Shown: positions 10,548 to 22,774 of the stretch, piece by piece | Numbering within the stretch: the stretch's first letter is position 1 | How the letters are laid out: each line of letters begins with the position of its first letter | NCBI RefSeq assembly: GCF_910592395.1 | Contig: NC_088321.1 | Span: forward strand, 5,826,001 to 5,890,000 | Source of the DNA: Lineus longissimus | Taxonomy: Eukaryota; Nemertea; Pilidiophora; Heteronemertea; Lineidae | Direction of reading: 5' to 3' | DNA length: 64,000 bases | Made by a program: the position numbers and the translations under genes | Notes under the pieces: model-generated | The model's database searches: none | Seen by the model: the letters and a program-made list of their open reading frames with translations, nothing else | What the model was told of the DNA's origin: nothing

Positions 10548-11704
10548 AAATGAGTCTAAATGATAGTATTTTACAAAATTGCTGTGTTGGTCAATGCCAA
10601 AATGATCATCGAGTTAATGTGCAGGAAGTCATTCAGGGGGTGAAACAGCTTCAAGCGGGAAAGAAAGTCAGTATTTCAGACATTAGATCTGATCATTTTA
10701 TAAATGGTAGTCCTAAACTTTATACGTATATATCGTTTCTGCTTAGTTCGATGATCTCACATGGTTACTGTCCTACCAATTTTACAAGGTCTAAGGTAAT
10801 ACCGATACCTAAAAATAATAGGAAGTCTTTATGTTCATCAGAGAATTATAGAGGTATTTCTCTGAGCAGCATTATTGGCAAGATTCTCGATAACATCCTA
10901 TTAAAGAAGTACAATTCTATTTTATCTACATCTGACTCCCAGTTTGGTTTTAAGGCTGGGATGTCAACGGCTACATGCAGCACTGTTGTGAATGAGGTTA
11001 TAGAATATTACAATAGCTGCAAAACTGCAGTCTACTGTGTTATGCTTGATGCAAGTCGGGCCTTCGATTGTGTTCATTTCATTAAATTATTTAGGGTATT
11101 GATGAAGAAAGGCCTGTGCCCTTTAATTGCACGACTTCTGGCCAATTTATATACAAATCAGATCATGCAAGTAAAGTGGGGTGATGTTTTATCGATGGAA
11201 TTCTCAGTTAGGAATGGTGTAAAACAAGGGGGTGTATTATCGCCAGTATTGTTCGGTATATATCTTGACGAACTTTTAGATAAATTGGGTAAATCAGGGG
11301 TTGGCTGCCACATTGGCAGCATATTCTTTGGCGCCTTTTTCTATGCAGATGATGTCATCATTTTAGCGCCGTCATTAATCGGGCTTAGGAAAATGTTGAA
11401 GGTTGCAAGTGAGTTCTCGCTTGAGTATATGATTTCTTTCACTGCGTTGAAAAGCAAATTTCTTGTATTTGGGTGTAATGATCCTCCACCCGAGGTGGTT
11501 TTTCAAGGTAATGCAATCAGAGTATCCCAAGAGAAAATTAATTTAGGGAAACTTCTGGGTCATGACGTACGACGTAGGCGGATACAACTATGTATAAATG
11601 ATCTTTATAAACGCACAAAAATGTTAATGTCTCAGTTTAGATTTGCCAACTACAGCACAAGATATAGACTATTTAAAACCTTCTGTATGTCCCTATATGG
11701 ATAG
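10544..11704 (+). CDS. LINE family 1 ORF2, reverse transcriptase domain
   Basis: The open stretch of 386 codons has ordered RT motifs: SENYRGISLSS (motif 1/2), FGFKAGMSTATCS, MLDASRAFDCV (catalytic Asp), NGVKQGGVLSPVLFGIYLD, FYADDVIILAPS (catalytic DD) and LKSKFLVFG. It overlaps the previous frame by 4 nt around ATGAGTTGAAAATG, which is a frameshift in this copy. It ends CMSLYG just before a stop where the C-terminal domain should continue. Confidence 0.85.
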   Translation: MKMSLNDSILQNCCVGQCQNDHRVNVQEVIQGVKQLQAGKKVSISDIRSDHFINGSPKLYTYISFLLSSMISHGYCPTNFTRSKVIPIPKNNRKSLCSSENYRGISLSSIIGKILDNILLKKYNSILSTSDSQFGFKAGMSTATCSTVVNEVIEYYNSCKTAVYCVMLDASRAFDCVHFIKLFRVLMKKGLCPLIARLLANLYTNQIMQVKWGDVLSMEFSVRNGVKQGGVLSPVLFGIYLDELLDKLGKSGVGCHIGSIFFGAFFYADDVIILAPSLIGLRKMLKVASEFSLEYMISFTALKSKFLVFGCNDPPPEVVFQGNAIRVSQEKINLGKLLGHDVRRRRIQLCINDLYKRTKMLMSQFRFANYSTRYRLFKTFCMSLYG

Positions 11705-12059
11705 CAACTATTAGACATGTCAAAACCGTATATGGAAGACCTCTTACCGTACACATAATGAGCTATTATCAGATATCATTCAAGATTGCTGTATTCAAAA
11801 ACAATTGGAAAAGAGAATGGTGAAATTCGTAAGTGGCTTGTTTGTTGTAAAAAACAAGTACACTCGGAAATGTATCCAGTTGATAGTTTCAGGCAGCAGT
11901 TCACCACTAGGGAAAACGTTTACCTACATTATTCATAAATATAATTGGAATAGGTACAATTTGGCACTTTTAGGATATATGTTAGATGAGGTTTATAAAT
12001 TGCCAGGTCAAACGAGGGTGGGATGTCAAATTAGGGAGCTTTTAGAAATAAGGGATTAG
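11705..12059 (+). pseudogene. LINE family 1 ORF2, C-terminal region
   Basis: After SLYG the expected '..W.LPYRTHN.LL..I......QL.KR...F' segment can be read across frames (YRTHNELLSDIIQDC, then KQLEKRMVKF). From 11805 it continues open for 84 codons. This confirms a full-length ORF2 before decay. Confidence 0.6.
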
Positions 12060-12300
12060 GGGAGCAACTTTTTGTCGTCTACTAAAATAAAAATACTTCT
12101 AGACTTTTTGTGTACAATGTAAGTGTGAATACTTTGATTGATTTTGCTATAAGACTTGTAATACTAGGAGAGGTCATTGTGTAGAAAGTTATGACGAGAA
12201 ATTGGTTGTTCTTTTGTTGGCACCCGCACAAAATGTTCATGCACATTCACAATCTTTCTGTACTTATAGTACGAATAAACATATATATATATTTGGTAGA

Positions 12301-13319
12301 ATATTGCTAGATAAATTGGACTCGATCAGTTTTGAAAGAGGTAGATGATCCTCATGCATGCGTTCACTTTTGTGCTTTACCAATAGATCACCGTGCACCA
12401 ATATAGGTAGACCTGCCTACGCTTTCCTTAGTTCAGATTCTGGAGCTGATACATCATAGACTGGAGGCTTGATCGACAATTAGTGTTACAGTGCGGCATG
12501 CGCACATACTTAGGATGCACAGTGTAAATCATAGAGGCTGTAAGTCAATGAAAACAATTCATATTTCGAACATTTGTGAAAAGTAAGTCTACAAATCTAC
12601 GAATTTTCTACGTTAAAGACGTGAATTCGGTTCATTTGTGAAGAATGGTCTCACGTGGTGTGTTCACTGATATTCGCTCTCCAATATAGACTGGAAAATA
12701 TGTAATCAAAATGTCCTTAAAGAACGAGGAATTTACATAAAGTGTGCGATATTGCAATCCCAGCGTACACTAGATTTTATTCGGAAGGTGATAGAACATT
12801 GCTAAGCAGGGAATGAATCGTGTACGTTGTCCAAAGTGGCACTGGTGACTGTAGTGCACAAGTGGTCGAAGTGACAAAAAACTCACAAATACCAGTAGTT
12901 CGCATCGTGTCAACACCGTACTCGCGTTAGAAAAAAATCCCATCGTTAATTTCTATTTGCTAACGGTTTGGTATAGGTTTCAACACTAAAAATAAAGGCC
13001 TCTAATTTGATAAACATGATATCATATCATAATTTTACTCGAATGTAAAACGACCATCTTTTACTACTATTCCTTGTTTGAAGAAATACTAGGAAAACAA
13101 TGCAAAAAATTACTTTTGCTAATATTCATTTCAGCACAATTATAGTGATGCCCAGTCACCAACAAGGATTAAGTTAAAGGTAAAACAATGGCCAGTGACA
13201 TGTTCCCATCAAGTTTAATGTACCCATGCGAAGTGCATACACAGAGAACAGTGGGGATGCAATAAAATTGCAACTAATTAGGAAAAGCAAATAAACGCAG
13301 TGCATTATTTTAGTCTTAC
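12301..13319. other. Kinase intron, nothing recognised
   Basis: AT-rich sequence without a supported gene or repeat. Confidence 0.3.
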
Positions 13320-13515
13320 CAGATATCTGTCTTTAAGCCATATCCCTTTTTCTCGTCGTCCTCACCCCTTGTTGCCTCCGGTGACATGTACTGAACTGTT
13401 CCTTTACCAGCTGTTGTTGCTCCATGGGTCAGAAGACTGGCTTCGAGCTTCCTCGAGATTCCGAAGTCCGCCAGTTTGATAATGGGGTCGTCGAGGCTCA
13501 AAAGGACGTTGGCAG
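13320..13515 (-). CDS. Protein kinase exon: catalytic loop end, DFG and activation segment
   Basis: The exon is bordered by a TTTTACTCAG acceptor and a GTAAGA donor. With one base from the previous exon it reads PANVLL (subdomain VIb), then LADFGISRKLE (Mg-binding DFG, subdomain VII), then a threonine-rich activation loop ending GTVQYMSPE, where SPE stands in for the usual APE. It closes with KTDIW. The activation loop has several Thr residues that could be phosphorylation sites. All residues needed for catalysis are present, so an active Ser/Thr kinase is expected. Confidence 0.93.
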
Positions 13516-13859
13516 CTGAGTAAAATGATAATTGTTATTGCGTTGCTGCAAACAGGTGTACATGTAAGTGCAGAAATGATTTAGGATAGAAGACAATTAT
13601 TATTAAACCCAGCTCGTCAATGTTGTAAGACTGGCTGTTACCCATCATGACTGTGATTAGAATGAGATCACAGAAATATAAAATTAGTATTTTTGACGAT
13701 AACACAAAAATATCTGATTATTCAGAAAAAAAAGATAACTGCCTGTCATCTAAAGTTGTTTATGTAAGAGATGGAAGCGCTGAAAGTATCTAAGATGCCT
13801 GATATAGGATTAATTAATAAACATCTAGCACGGTGACTATGGTATGTTTTACAAAGCCC

Positions 13860-14490
13860 TCAATCAAGTAGGACGTGCCAAAAATGTATGTATAAAAAAA
13901 AACCGTCTCCATGAGCCGGCATGCAATTTCAATCACTTGATCGTTTATAACCGACCCCATTATTACTGCTAACTTCGGATTGGTTTAAGGAATTGATACT
14001 GAACTTGAGGCATTGATTGTCTCATCAAAACCAACGCGGCTTCGTTGGTGCATAGTGCATTTACACTGTAAAGTGCGGTTCATTCTAAACCCAGGTGTTT
14101 TGGAATATCGTTCTGATTACACATAAATTAAGTACACCTATAGGACGTGCCGAAAATATCCGTATCAAAAACATCGTCATGAGCCGGCATGCGATTTCAA
14201 TCACTTGTTCACTGCACAGTTTTGACTAATGAGACGTTATAGGTGACATACTACGCGTTTATAACCAACCTCATATTATTGCTAACCTCGGAGTGCTTTT
14301 AGGAATTGATACCGAACTGGAGGCATTAGGTGTCTCACCAAAACCGCAAGGGTAGAGCTAAACTGTAGACCAAGACCGACGAGGCTTCGTTGGCGCCTAG
14401 TGCATTTACACTATAAAGTGTGGTTCATTCTAAATCCAGGTGTTTTAGAATATCGTTCTAATGACGCATCAATTATCCTCATCGCTCCCA
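13860..14490 (+). repeat. Dispersed repeat E, two tandem copies
   Basis: Two consecutive copies (about 13868-14130 and 14140-14480) share CATGAGCCGGCATGC.ATTTCAATCACTTG, GAGGCATT.....GTCTCA.CAAAACC and TAGTGCATTTACACT.TAAAGTG.GGTTCATTCTAAA. They are homologous to 6801-7170. Confidence 0.65.
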
Positions 14491-15594
14491 AATATCCATA
14501 AGTAACGTTGTTTAGTACTTAAAGTGGTTACGGTCAAAGTATACTGTACGAAACGCATGGCCATCATTCTATGCTATCTGGTTTACTATTACAATTATCA
14601 AAAATACATAAAATAAAATAACTATAGAAAAATGTACTGTTTTCTGTTGTCGTAGTGAATTTTTTACGAGTAATACAATGGCCTTCCTGCCCAACAAATG
14701 CATCAGCAAATTTTACGCGGGTTTCTGATTGGAACCCTGTTGAAGGCCCTTGCTTGTCGACATTTTCATTTGGCTGAACCCATAGCAAACTGATCTGCGC
14801 GACACTTTTAAACAGGAAATGGGGAAGGATATGGAGAAGGTACATTTTCTCAGGCTGTGAAAATGTAAAGAAGTAGGCTAACGCGCTAAGGTGCAAAATG
14901 CCTTTTAAAGTATTTACTTGTGAATCATAAGTCAAACGTCGCTTAGATATATGGATCACGTTACTAGCTAAATCTGCAATAAAACAATCAACCGAAGCTC
15001 GCCGGGGTGCCATAACAATACATCGCTTTCCACGGCAGGAGTTGACTACTTTTCGAGGCTCCGATGATCATTATGAGTCGACGTCGGCTGATCGATCACA
15101 AGACAGCTGCTTTCTATCAACTCTCTGACTTACAACCAGCAAATTGATCGCCTATCGTCCTATATTGCACTTGCAACATTGTCGCTAAACATCAATAATG
15201 CCTGCAACTCTACGAGTAGGCCCATCGTCATTTCCCGGCGTGTCATGGTAGATTTTGTTACCGCAAGTATTAAAAGCCTGTGTCATTATCATCAGTTTAT
15301 TACTTTAGCACGACATCAAGCATCCAATTCGGTAGAGGGGCAACTCGGGACAAGGTTTGGCGACGTATTCACTCTAAAAAATATGACGTCGACATATTGA
15401 AAACTCACACGGTGATTGCAACGAGGTCGGGCCTCTGCAAAAAAGTTTTTCTTGATATGATGTTACATTTCATTATAGTCATGCGTTGTTTTCTTTTTTT
15501 ATCGTATTTATTTAGCTCATCAAGTTGATAAAGAATATTAGTAGCTGATTTTAATGTTTAACTAGCCTTTTTGAAAAAGTGTTTCGAATCAAGC
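14491..15594. other. Intronic, nothing recognised
   Basis: The minus-strand 149-codon ORF here has no recognisable motif and is not supported. Confidence 0.3.
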
Positions 15595-15598
15595 TTAA

Positions 15599-16721
15599 CT
15601 CTTTCAGCTCGCAGACCGTATACGGTAGGGCATGCTTGATCTCAAAGCCGTGGACCGTATACACGTTCGCAGTTTAAAACTCTCGCTGTAATTTTTGCGT
15701 CACCAGCGGGCTAGCTATCGGGGCTTCGGGAAAGAACTGCCAGATTGCTTTCGCTCCGAGTCCAATCATTTGTAGATTCGTCAGTTGATCGTAGATGGCA
15801 CTCTGAGCTGTGATCTATCGTCTGCGCTGAGAACTCCGATTTTGCAAGAATGGGGTAAAATCAAATCAAATCAAATCACATCACTGCTGTAGGTAAAAGC
15901 TAGAGACCTCTATTAGCCAGCATGTACATTCTGTGTACATTTTAATGAATATAGGTTGATGAAAAAAGTACACCAAGGGTGTTTTAATTCCCACCAAATT
16001 TTATATGTGTTATGAAGAGGCTTTTATCGAAATAATAGTAAAAATTCAAAACATTCCGATACCGATTGCCTGAGAAAAATTGATTTGTGTACAGCATTGC
16101 CATCAAATCGTCACTCGCGGACTGATATGGGCCTATTAGAATACACAAGTTCTAAACTGGCTAGTGAGACAATATTTCCTTAAATTAATTATCAAAAAGT
16201 ATATCCCTGTTATGGCCTGGCTCTGTAGATTAAGAATCCACGAAAGATTGAAGAATAAATCCACTTTCACCCATCACAGTCATGTATTTACCACAGCTTC
16301 ACAGTTCAGTACGGACTATGACTGTCAGTGCCACACTTCCGCCTGTGGATAAATACATGTCTCTGCTACATTTTATTTGTGTGTCTATATATGCCCTTAC
16401 AGACAGTTCTGGTGTATCAGTTATGCATCTTAGTGGATTTTGGAACTTTCATCAAATTTTGTTTGTGTACATATATTCTTGCCAATTCTTCGGAAAATTC
16501 TGAAGGACAAAAAGACTGATATTTATTGTGGGTTACTAAAATTTGTGTGTGATTGACTTTATGGATATGTTTATGAAAAGAAGAAGGAAGGAGCTACACA
16601 GTGACACCAAGTTTGCTGATATAGGCTGAATGCTTTTTTTCTTTCTTAAAACTGTCTCTTTCAGTAAAAACGCTAGAGTTTTCAGATTAACGCTTGCAAA
16701 AAGGGATACGGGCTGAAAGAG
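15599..16721. mobile_element. piggyBac-like non-autonomous element 1
   Basis: It is flanked by TTAA at 15595-15598 and 16722-16725. The ends are inverted: CTCTTTCAGCTCG at the left and CGGGCTGAAAGAG at the right. TTAA duplication with a CYCTTTSAG-type terminus is typical of piggyBac. Its 1.12 kb hold no transposase. Confidence 0.75.
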
Positions 16722-16725
16722 TTAA

Positions 16726-17135
16726 AAGAAATAGTTTTGGCGCCAATGACGTCAGCAATGGCGGATTTGCACTGCAGTTAAAGCCGATTCTTGTAGAGAA
16801 TTGATTCTTGTAGAGAATCGACTCAAAGTTGCGAGTAGACATCGGCACAAACAGATTGAATAAATCATTTTCATTAACTTTTCATTAAATTTTTTTTTCA
16901 ATGCTCGATGCCTTTTTCTGGCGAATATAGTGGTAGTAGCTGCAATCCATGAATTTGATTATGTTCAAATCATTTACAAGATTAACTGCAGGGGCACGCA
17001 TTTAAACATTCGCACTTGTAAAACCTTGGAACTCCATATGTCATGTTCACGGATTAAGACATTTAAAGAGATGTTAACGATATTGACCGATCTGATTTTT
17101 ATATTATCAACCTGATCATGTTTTGGCCTACTTAC
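16726..17135. other. Kinase intron, nothing recognised
   Basis: No supported feature. Confidence 0.3.
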
Positions 17136-17262
17136 GTTTGATATCCCGATGGGCTATGTGCTTCTCATGGAGGAACTTAACGCCACAGAGGATCTGATGC
17201 GTGTAGTGCCTTAGGTCATCTTCAGGAAGAGGTGTTTTTTTAATCTTCCCTGCCAAAGATCC
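17136..17262 (-). CDS. Protein kinase exon: alpha-E helix and HRD loop
   Basis: The exon starts at GGA TCT after a CGATAG acceptor, giving the MAP3K-typical GGSLAGKIKK when joined to the upstream exon. It then has an alpha-E helix (RHYTHQILCGVKFLHEKHI) and the HRDIK catalytic loop. It ends in AAAC before GTAAGT; the last base joins CT of the next exon to make the proline of HRDIKPAN. The length of 127 nt fits phases 0 and 1. Confidence 0.93.
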
Positions 17263-17504
17263 CTATCGAACAATCAATCAATCGTTAAGTATATGGTAGT
17301 TGCTAAATTCATCCGCAACGTGTTTTGACATTTTGAAGATCATTATTTAGTAAAGAACATCACACCAGGCTGACCATTGCCTTCAAATTAATGAGCTACC
17401 CAGACTCGTATGTGGGTTCGGGAATGTGGCACTGTTCAAAACGGACCAGAGACTATATATCGGGCACACAACTAATTCCATTGTTTGTAGTAATTGGATC
17501 TTAC

Positions 17505-17645
17505 CCCGGTCATATATTCCATTCCAATGTAAAACTTGCCGGATCCCACATCAGTATGCTCAAAGAAATATCGAACGATATTGGGATGGTCGAATCGACT
17601 GAGCTCGCGCATTATTCTCACCTCAACCTCAAAGGCTTTATCTTC
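17505..17645 (-). CDS. Protein kinase exon: alpha-C helix to hinge
   Basis: The 141-nt exon (47 codons, phase 0 at both ends) lies between a TTTTGCAG acceptor and a GGGGTAAGA donor. It encodes the alpha-C region (FEVEVRIMRELSRFDHPNIV, with the salt-bridge Glu), the RYFFEH strand and the hinge GMEYMTG. This is the usual STE11 pattern 'HPNIVRY...MEYM.GGSL'. Confidence 0.93.
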
Positions 17646-17837
17646 CTGCAAAATGAAATTTGTTTATAACAATTATTAACTAACGATTTCTGTCACAGAA
17701 ACATGCGACCATGACCACATGTGGCAAAGTTAACTTTCGTGAGCTCTCGGTTGCCATCATAGGTCAACCTCTCCATCCGGGAACTACTTGATTAGCGATT
17801 AAAATTTGTTGCACCATAGACCCTAGTAATACCCTTA

Positions 17838-17920
17838 CAGGCGCAGGTGGCAGAGCGTCGGTGTTATGATCAAGAGGTTGTGGGTTTGATTCCCGGCTGA
17901 GTCGCCACATAGAAACTTCC
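17838..17920 (+). repeat. tRNA-derived SINE-like sequence
   Basis: GGTGGCAGAGCGTCGG (A-box-like) and GTGGGTTTGATTCCCGG (good B box, GGTTTGATTCC) are spaced as in a tRNA, and the ends GGCG/CGCCA could pair. It lacks a clean cloverleaf, so SINE or tRNA-derived repeat is preferred. Confidence 0.5.
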
Positions 17921-20920
17921 TACTGGTCAAGTTCGATTGAGCGTTATATAGTGGCTTCTTTTTGAAACCCATAAGGTTGCAAATGTAAACAATTTCATAA
18001 TAGACATACAGTTCGCTAAATCCTTTTCCAATTTTAAATTATCAACTCTATAAATACGACAGTGGTGTGTAGTCAGCACTCCAGTAAAATGTTCAACTCA
18101 CGACATATCGCGCGATGTTGTTCAAACGTGGTCAATGTGACATCGTGATGCAAAGGCTTCGTTCAATTCTGATATGAACGATGGCGCAAGGCTCGCCTGT
18201 GTTTCTGCCATTATCGTTTACATGAGTAAAAGCTCCAGCCTCGCCCAAAGACATTGTGCCTCCGCCAATTCCTGACGCAGGGTTGGATTGTAGCTACTTT
18301 TGACCGGAGCGATGGTCGACCACCCAAATATCGCGAGACCTCGCAGGGAGGCGCGTAGTTTTACCAGGCTGGGAAAGCTCATTTCGTCGCATGAACTTTG
18401 TTGATTTTGTAAAATTATGTAAATGTCTAATTCAATATACATGTATTTCTGCTTTTCTGGTTTGTAAACTAAATATGAAAAATTCAAATCTATTGTTGAA
18501 ACATTGGGATCGAACCGAAAAATAGGGCCAATGTAGTGAAAACTAAGGTCAGTTGTTGTCGCAATCAAAATACATTTAGCTCCCTCTGTTGGACTACGAT
18601 GGTCCCTATTGTATGGTACATGGATAGACTACGGGACACCTAACAGGAAAAAAATTCAACGGAGTGCAAAACGTGCTTAACACAACAGATGATTATTTGT
18701 TTGATGCATTTGCATAAGAAATTGGGACAGTGTTTCTCCGATACCTAGATATCTCTGTCAGGTGTGGGGAAATAAAGGCTTTAGTGGAGCGATAAGTTCC
18801 TACGGGGTTACAGGACAGTATGGGACAATACGGAGCAGGCTATAATATAACTGTTATTTTAACGGTAATGCGAGCTGCTAAATAATTCGTTATGAGACAT
18901 GTAGATGCCTCTTAGCGTGTTTTATTTGTTTATGACTGACACTGCAAAGCCGCGATTAATCATAAAAAAATGATATTTTAATCTATCATGATCTCCAACC
19001 CCCCCGCCAAAAAAAAAATTTTAAGCCCTCAATTTTTAAATGAAATTAATTGAAAGTCACCCAACGGTTAAAACAGCAACTTGTAGAAGGCAGGTTCCTT
19101 GCACAGTCTACCCTTTACAGGACCTACTAAGGTTGTCCCCGAGGATACCCCAAAGATTCCATCCAAGGACTTTTCCCATACTTCTGGTTGTCAGCTTAAC
19201 CCCTAAGAGGTTTTATTTTACCCTTTCTTGTATAATTAATCGGAAAAATAAATAAGTGTCATGAAAGTTGGTTCCGCGGATAGTTCTGTGTATTTATTAT
19301 TTTCAGATTGAGATTTGCTTTTTTTCTCTATAAGGATACAATATGGAGTTATCATCATTATTGACTAAAAAATATTGCAGGGTGAAAATATAACTGATAC
19401 AGATCTATCACCACTTCTTTTCAAATCTCGAAAATAGTGAGAAATCTTCGTCACGTGCCACCATACTCGAATGAAGCTGACTACATGGCCCAAGTAAACA
19501 ATCTAGGGTTTAAAAACCACCATCAGCCTACCTTACCAAATCAAAGTAACAGTTACAGTTTTAGCAGGTTATCTATCAATCTGTCATAATAGCATTATGC
19601 TACAAACGCTCGGTCTCAGCAAGGTAAAAATTCGGTCACCCGTTAATTTTCCTATCATGCTAAAATCGCCTCGAAAATGTTTGCATGTTTAATGTTTGTA
19701 ACTACAAGTAATAGATGAAACAAGGCCAGCCTGTTAGCAGAATCTTATCTTGATATTTAGTTCTGGTTCTGGTTGGTTAATTCGCAGTCCTCCAGAGAGG
19801 AGTTTAGCCCAAATGATGGGTATTCAAGCCCTGCGAGAATGGCTATATCAAATATGAAAGAGAAAACAGCCAACAAGTTCGCTCCTTAGTAAATTTACTA
19901 AAACAATTCACCAGCCTGCGTCGAACTGGTAGCATGGACAATAAGACATAATATGCAATTTATTTTGAAGTAAATAATTCGGCGAGATACTCGGTGATGC
20001 ACGCATAAAATCAAAGCACATTTTTCAATCTGTTCGCTCTATCCACAGGACCAACAGGTGTTTTTTTTCTCTGCAAATTACACCATATTGATATTCTTTT
20101 TTTAGGAATGACCATTTTAGAGGTAACACCGGCATTAATGAAATCTGCAAAACGACATAGTATTTTTGTCATGTCAGTCTAAAATAAGCCTTGAACTAAT
20201 CACAATGTCTTTAAGATCTTAAATCTCCTCGGTTTGTTCCATTGTACATGTTGAATTGGATGCAGCCAGTACTTCCTTGGCCGTTTCGGCAGAACATGGC
20301 TAACATTTCTCAATCGTCTTTTTTTTCTAAGTTTCGATCTTGCCCATGGCTCGCTGTTCTCTCGACTCGGCTTGTTATAACTAACATTGTCAGTGTATTT
20401 TTATTTCAGTTACAATTCTGCCAAAGTTACAGGGAAGCAAGGTGAACTCATGGTCATGGTCGTCGGTCCATGCATCGCATTGATCAGTGAAAAGATACCC
20501 TTAATAAAATGTCTGAGCCATAACGCGAGCCTTTTCTGAATCGTATTTAGTTTTAAACTACCTAGCTTTTCTATTTGGAGAAACAATGGCCGTGATGGCA
20601 GACGAGTTATGTGTGCAAACCTCCAAAGTTCAACTAAAAGGGTCTAGCTTGCCTCACAAAAACTGTTTTGTAAATTCGTTATCAAAAACATTGCAATGAT
20701 TCAGTCGCGCATTAAAGAAGCCGCTTCCAGGATGTTCATGAAGTGGAAGAAAGCTACAAGTGACTTTACTCAAAGTAGGTCAATACAAAGTAAAATGTAG
20801 AGGTCAATTCGAAATACGAATGTATGTTTCTCTTTTCAACGACAGAATACACTTGCACTCCCTTTACACTTAATCCTAATCGCACTAAGGCTCAAAGTGA
20901 TTATCTGACGTTGAACTAAC
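17921..20920. other. Kinase intron, nothing recognised
   Basis: Three kb without supported genes. A 116-codon minus-strand ORF at 18218-18568 has no family resemblance that I can name. Low-complexity runs are present near 18995-19020. Confidence 0.3.
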
Positions 20921-21078
20921 CTTGGTTGTTTCATTTGGGTGGGATTTTAGTTCCTTGACCGCGATCTGTTCATCGGTATTGTTATGTTGGTACAAGTGAA
21001 CTATGCCGAAACCACCTCCACCGAGGACACCGTTATTTATCTGTTGATAATCCGAAAAGCTTCGCTCCTCCTTTGTGT
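20921..21078 (-). CDS. Protein kinase exon: glycine-rich loop and ATP-anchoring lysine
   Basis: The exon follows a TTTTTACAG acceptor and ends at a GTTAGT donor. It encodes a short linker, then the P-loop GVLGGGGFGIVHLY, then IAVKELKS with the ATP-binding lysine. Its length of 158 nt fits the phases of its neighbours. It is the start of the kinase fold; the exons upstream encode the regulatory part. Confidence 0.93.
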
Positions 21079-21782
21079 CTGTAAAAATATCATAAAAGTC
21101 ATGTGAAGTAAAAAAAAAATCAAAGTAGCAGCATATTTTAAAATTTCGCCATATTATACATCAAATATTCATGAACGGAATTCATTACTCAATTGGTCAA
21201 TCAAAACAAAATTTCCAAATAAAAAAATGCAAATCATTTAAAATTCATTTCATGTGTATCAAGTTAAGTCTATGTGACACGGAAATGGACCTCCATGGTA
21301 ATGCCATCAAAGGGTTTCAAAATCGATGCATGCTGGACTGATTACGTCATGTAAGCAATCTACTCTTCAACGACAGAGGCGCGACATTTTTTTCCCCAAA
21401 CGACACATCCTTGATCCAAGCATAATTTCCATTTGGACTAATAACGATTTCTACCAAAAAGTTAACAAAGAATGTAGAGAGACTGTATGAAAAAAGTGCG
21501 TAAGGCGAAATTCGATCCAGTGATCTTCGGGATGCTAAACAAACTGCTCCACCCATGTAGCCACTGCGACAGCTACCAACTGTCGAAAATTTGTCCATAC
21601 TATAGCAGTACACAGATCCTTATTCTAAGTCAATTTACGAAACGATTATACGCGCGGCACCCTCTTTATAGTAGAAGAGCCAGAGGAACTACGAATATAG
21701 TGATAACAATTGCAATGGATATGTCGTTTGGAAAAAAAAGCGCGACCGGGGCACAGCACTGGGTATTGCCTGCAATACATTA

Positions 21783-21964
21783 TACAGTAGAACCTCTCTA
21801 TTAAAGACACCCTCGGGACTAACAAGTGCTGTCCTTAATATAGAGGTGTCCTGATTAGAGAGGTCAAATTGAATGGAAACACACAATTTGGGACCAAAAG
21901 TAGTGTCCTTAATAGAGAGGGTGTCCTTAATAGAGAGGTGGCCACTACGGGAGGTTCTACTGTA
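21783..21964. mobile_element. pogo/Tigger-like MITE
   Basis: The terminal inverted repeat TACAGTAGAACCTC(T/C)C is matched by GAGGTTCTACTGTA at the right end. Inner GTGTCCTTAATAGAGAGG motifs are repeated in both orientations. The ends lie at TA dinucleotides. At 182 bp it is non-coding. Confidence 0.8.
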
Positions 21965-22174
21965 GTTAACACGTCAAACCAGCCGACGTTTTATCCCTGC
22001 TACAGTAACCCTCCAAAAAAATTGTAAAAACAAGTTCGAAAAAACGATAAAACTAAACTTCTTCACTATTGCTGTTTGTGTTGATGAGATCGACACTCCT
22101 TAATTATAAACAAGTGAATGAAAACAAACCTACTGCCCGTAGGAGGAGTTTGTCTCTTTTTGGGATTCACCTAC

Positions 22175-22305
22175 CGTATGCGTCCAAAATGGCATCTGCT
22201 GTTTCGTTTATTTCATCTATCATGTGGCTCTCATCAAATATATCACTAAAGTATATCAGCCACATACTTAGGCAATCGTAATCGGCGATCTCTATTGTAC
22301 CACTT
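22175..22305 (-). CDS. Protein kinase exon: second half of the DED-like domain
   Basis: The exon has a TTTCCTTTTCAG acceptor and a GTAGGT donor and is 131 nt long. It encodes SGTIEIADYDCLSMWLIYF followed by a DIF..SHMIDEI helix. The pattern 'L..L...G.I...DYD.L...L........IDEI' is the helix 2 to helix 5 layout of death effector domains. The RxDL surface motif of classical DEDs is not evident. The fold assignment rests on pattern only. Confidence 0.82.
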
Positions 22306-22774
22306 CTGAAAAGGAAATAAAAGTACTTGTAATGTGAAAACAGATGCAGGTATTGTCAGATGTCACCGCTATTAAAACCATGCATGCGCAGGTCACCTTA
22401 TTATTTGCTCTTGGACACAACAAGAATAGGTTCATATAGTGTACACTGCCAGGAATTATGGAACTATGCAGGAGCAGAGGGTACCTGGATGAGTCATCAC
22501 TCCAACTTTGGAGTTTAAAAAAATTGAAGGTATTTGTAATTCATATTTTGCGCGATAATTGCCAGGATTAATTGATGCGTTTTTTGACAACATGCAAGAT
22601 CAAATGGGGGAAATGTTGACCTCGCCTCTCCAGTGTAAAAATGACTATAACATGATGACTATTGAAATGATGACTTTGACTGCATGTCCCTGGTTCAACT
22701 TTTGTCAAACCATACGATGTCCAAGAAAACTTAAATAGCTATTTTCTTACATTTGTCTCGTGCTTTTAGCCTAC

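Larger units (their letters stand above)
7400..12300 (+). mobile_element. LINE (non-LTR retrotransposon) family 1, near full-length, copy 1
   Basis: The order is ORF1 with a coiled coil and an RRM-like domain, then an apurinic-type endonuclease, reverse transcriptase, a C-terminal region and an AT-rich 3' end near 12282-12292. Frames are broken at several places, so the copy is inactive. Style and RT motifs fit the broad CR1/jockey group; the clade is not resolved. It lies in the last intron of the kinase gene in antisense orientation. Outer limits are estimates. Confidence 0.75.

Noticed and set aside
14564-15013. 149-codon minus-strand ORF
   Set aside because: No motif, and A/T-rich chance reading in an intron.
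17838-17920. Functional tRNA gene
   Set aside because: A and B boxes are present but a consistent cloverleaf with all arms was not found. A SINE-like origin is more likely.
18218-18568. 116-codon minus-strand ORF
   Set aside because: No recognisable family and no exon borders compatible with the surrounding kinase gene.
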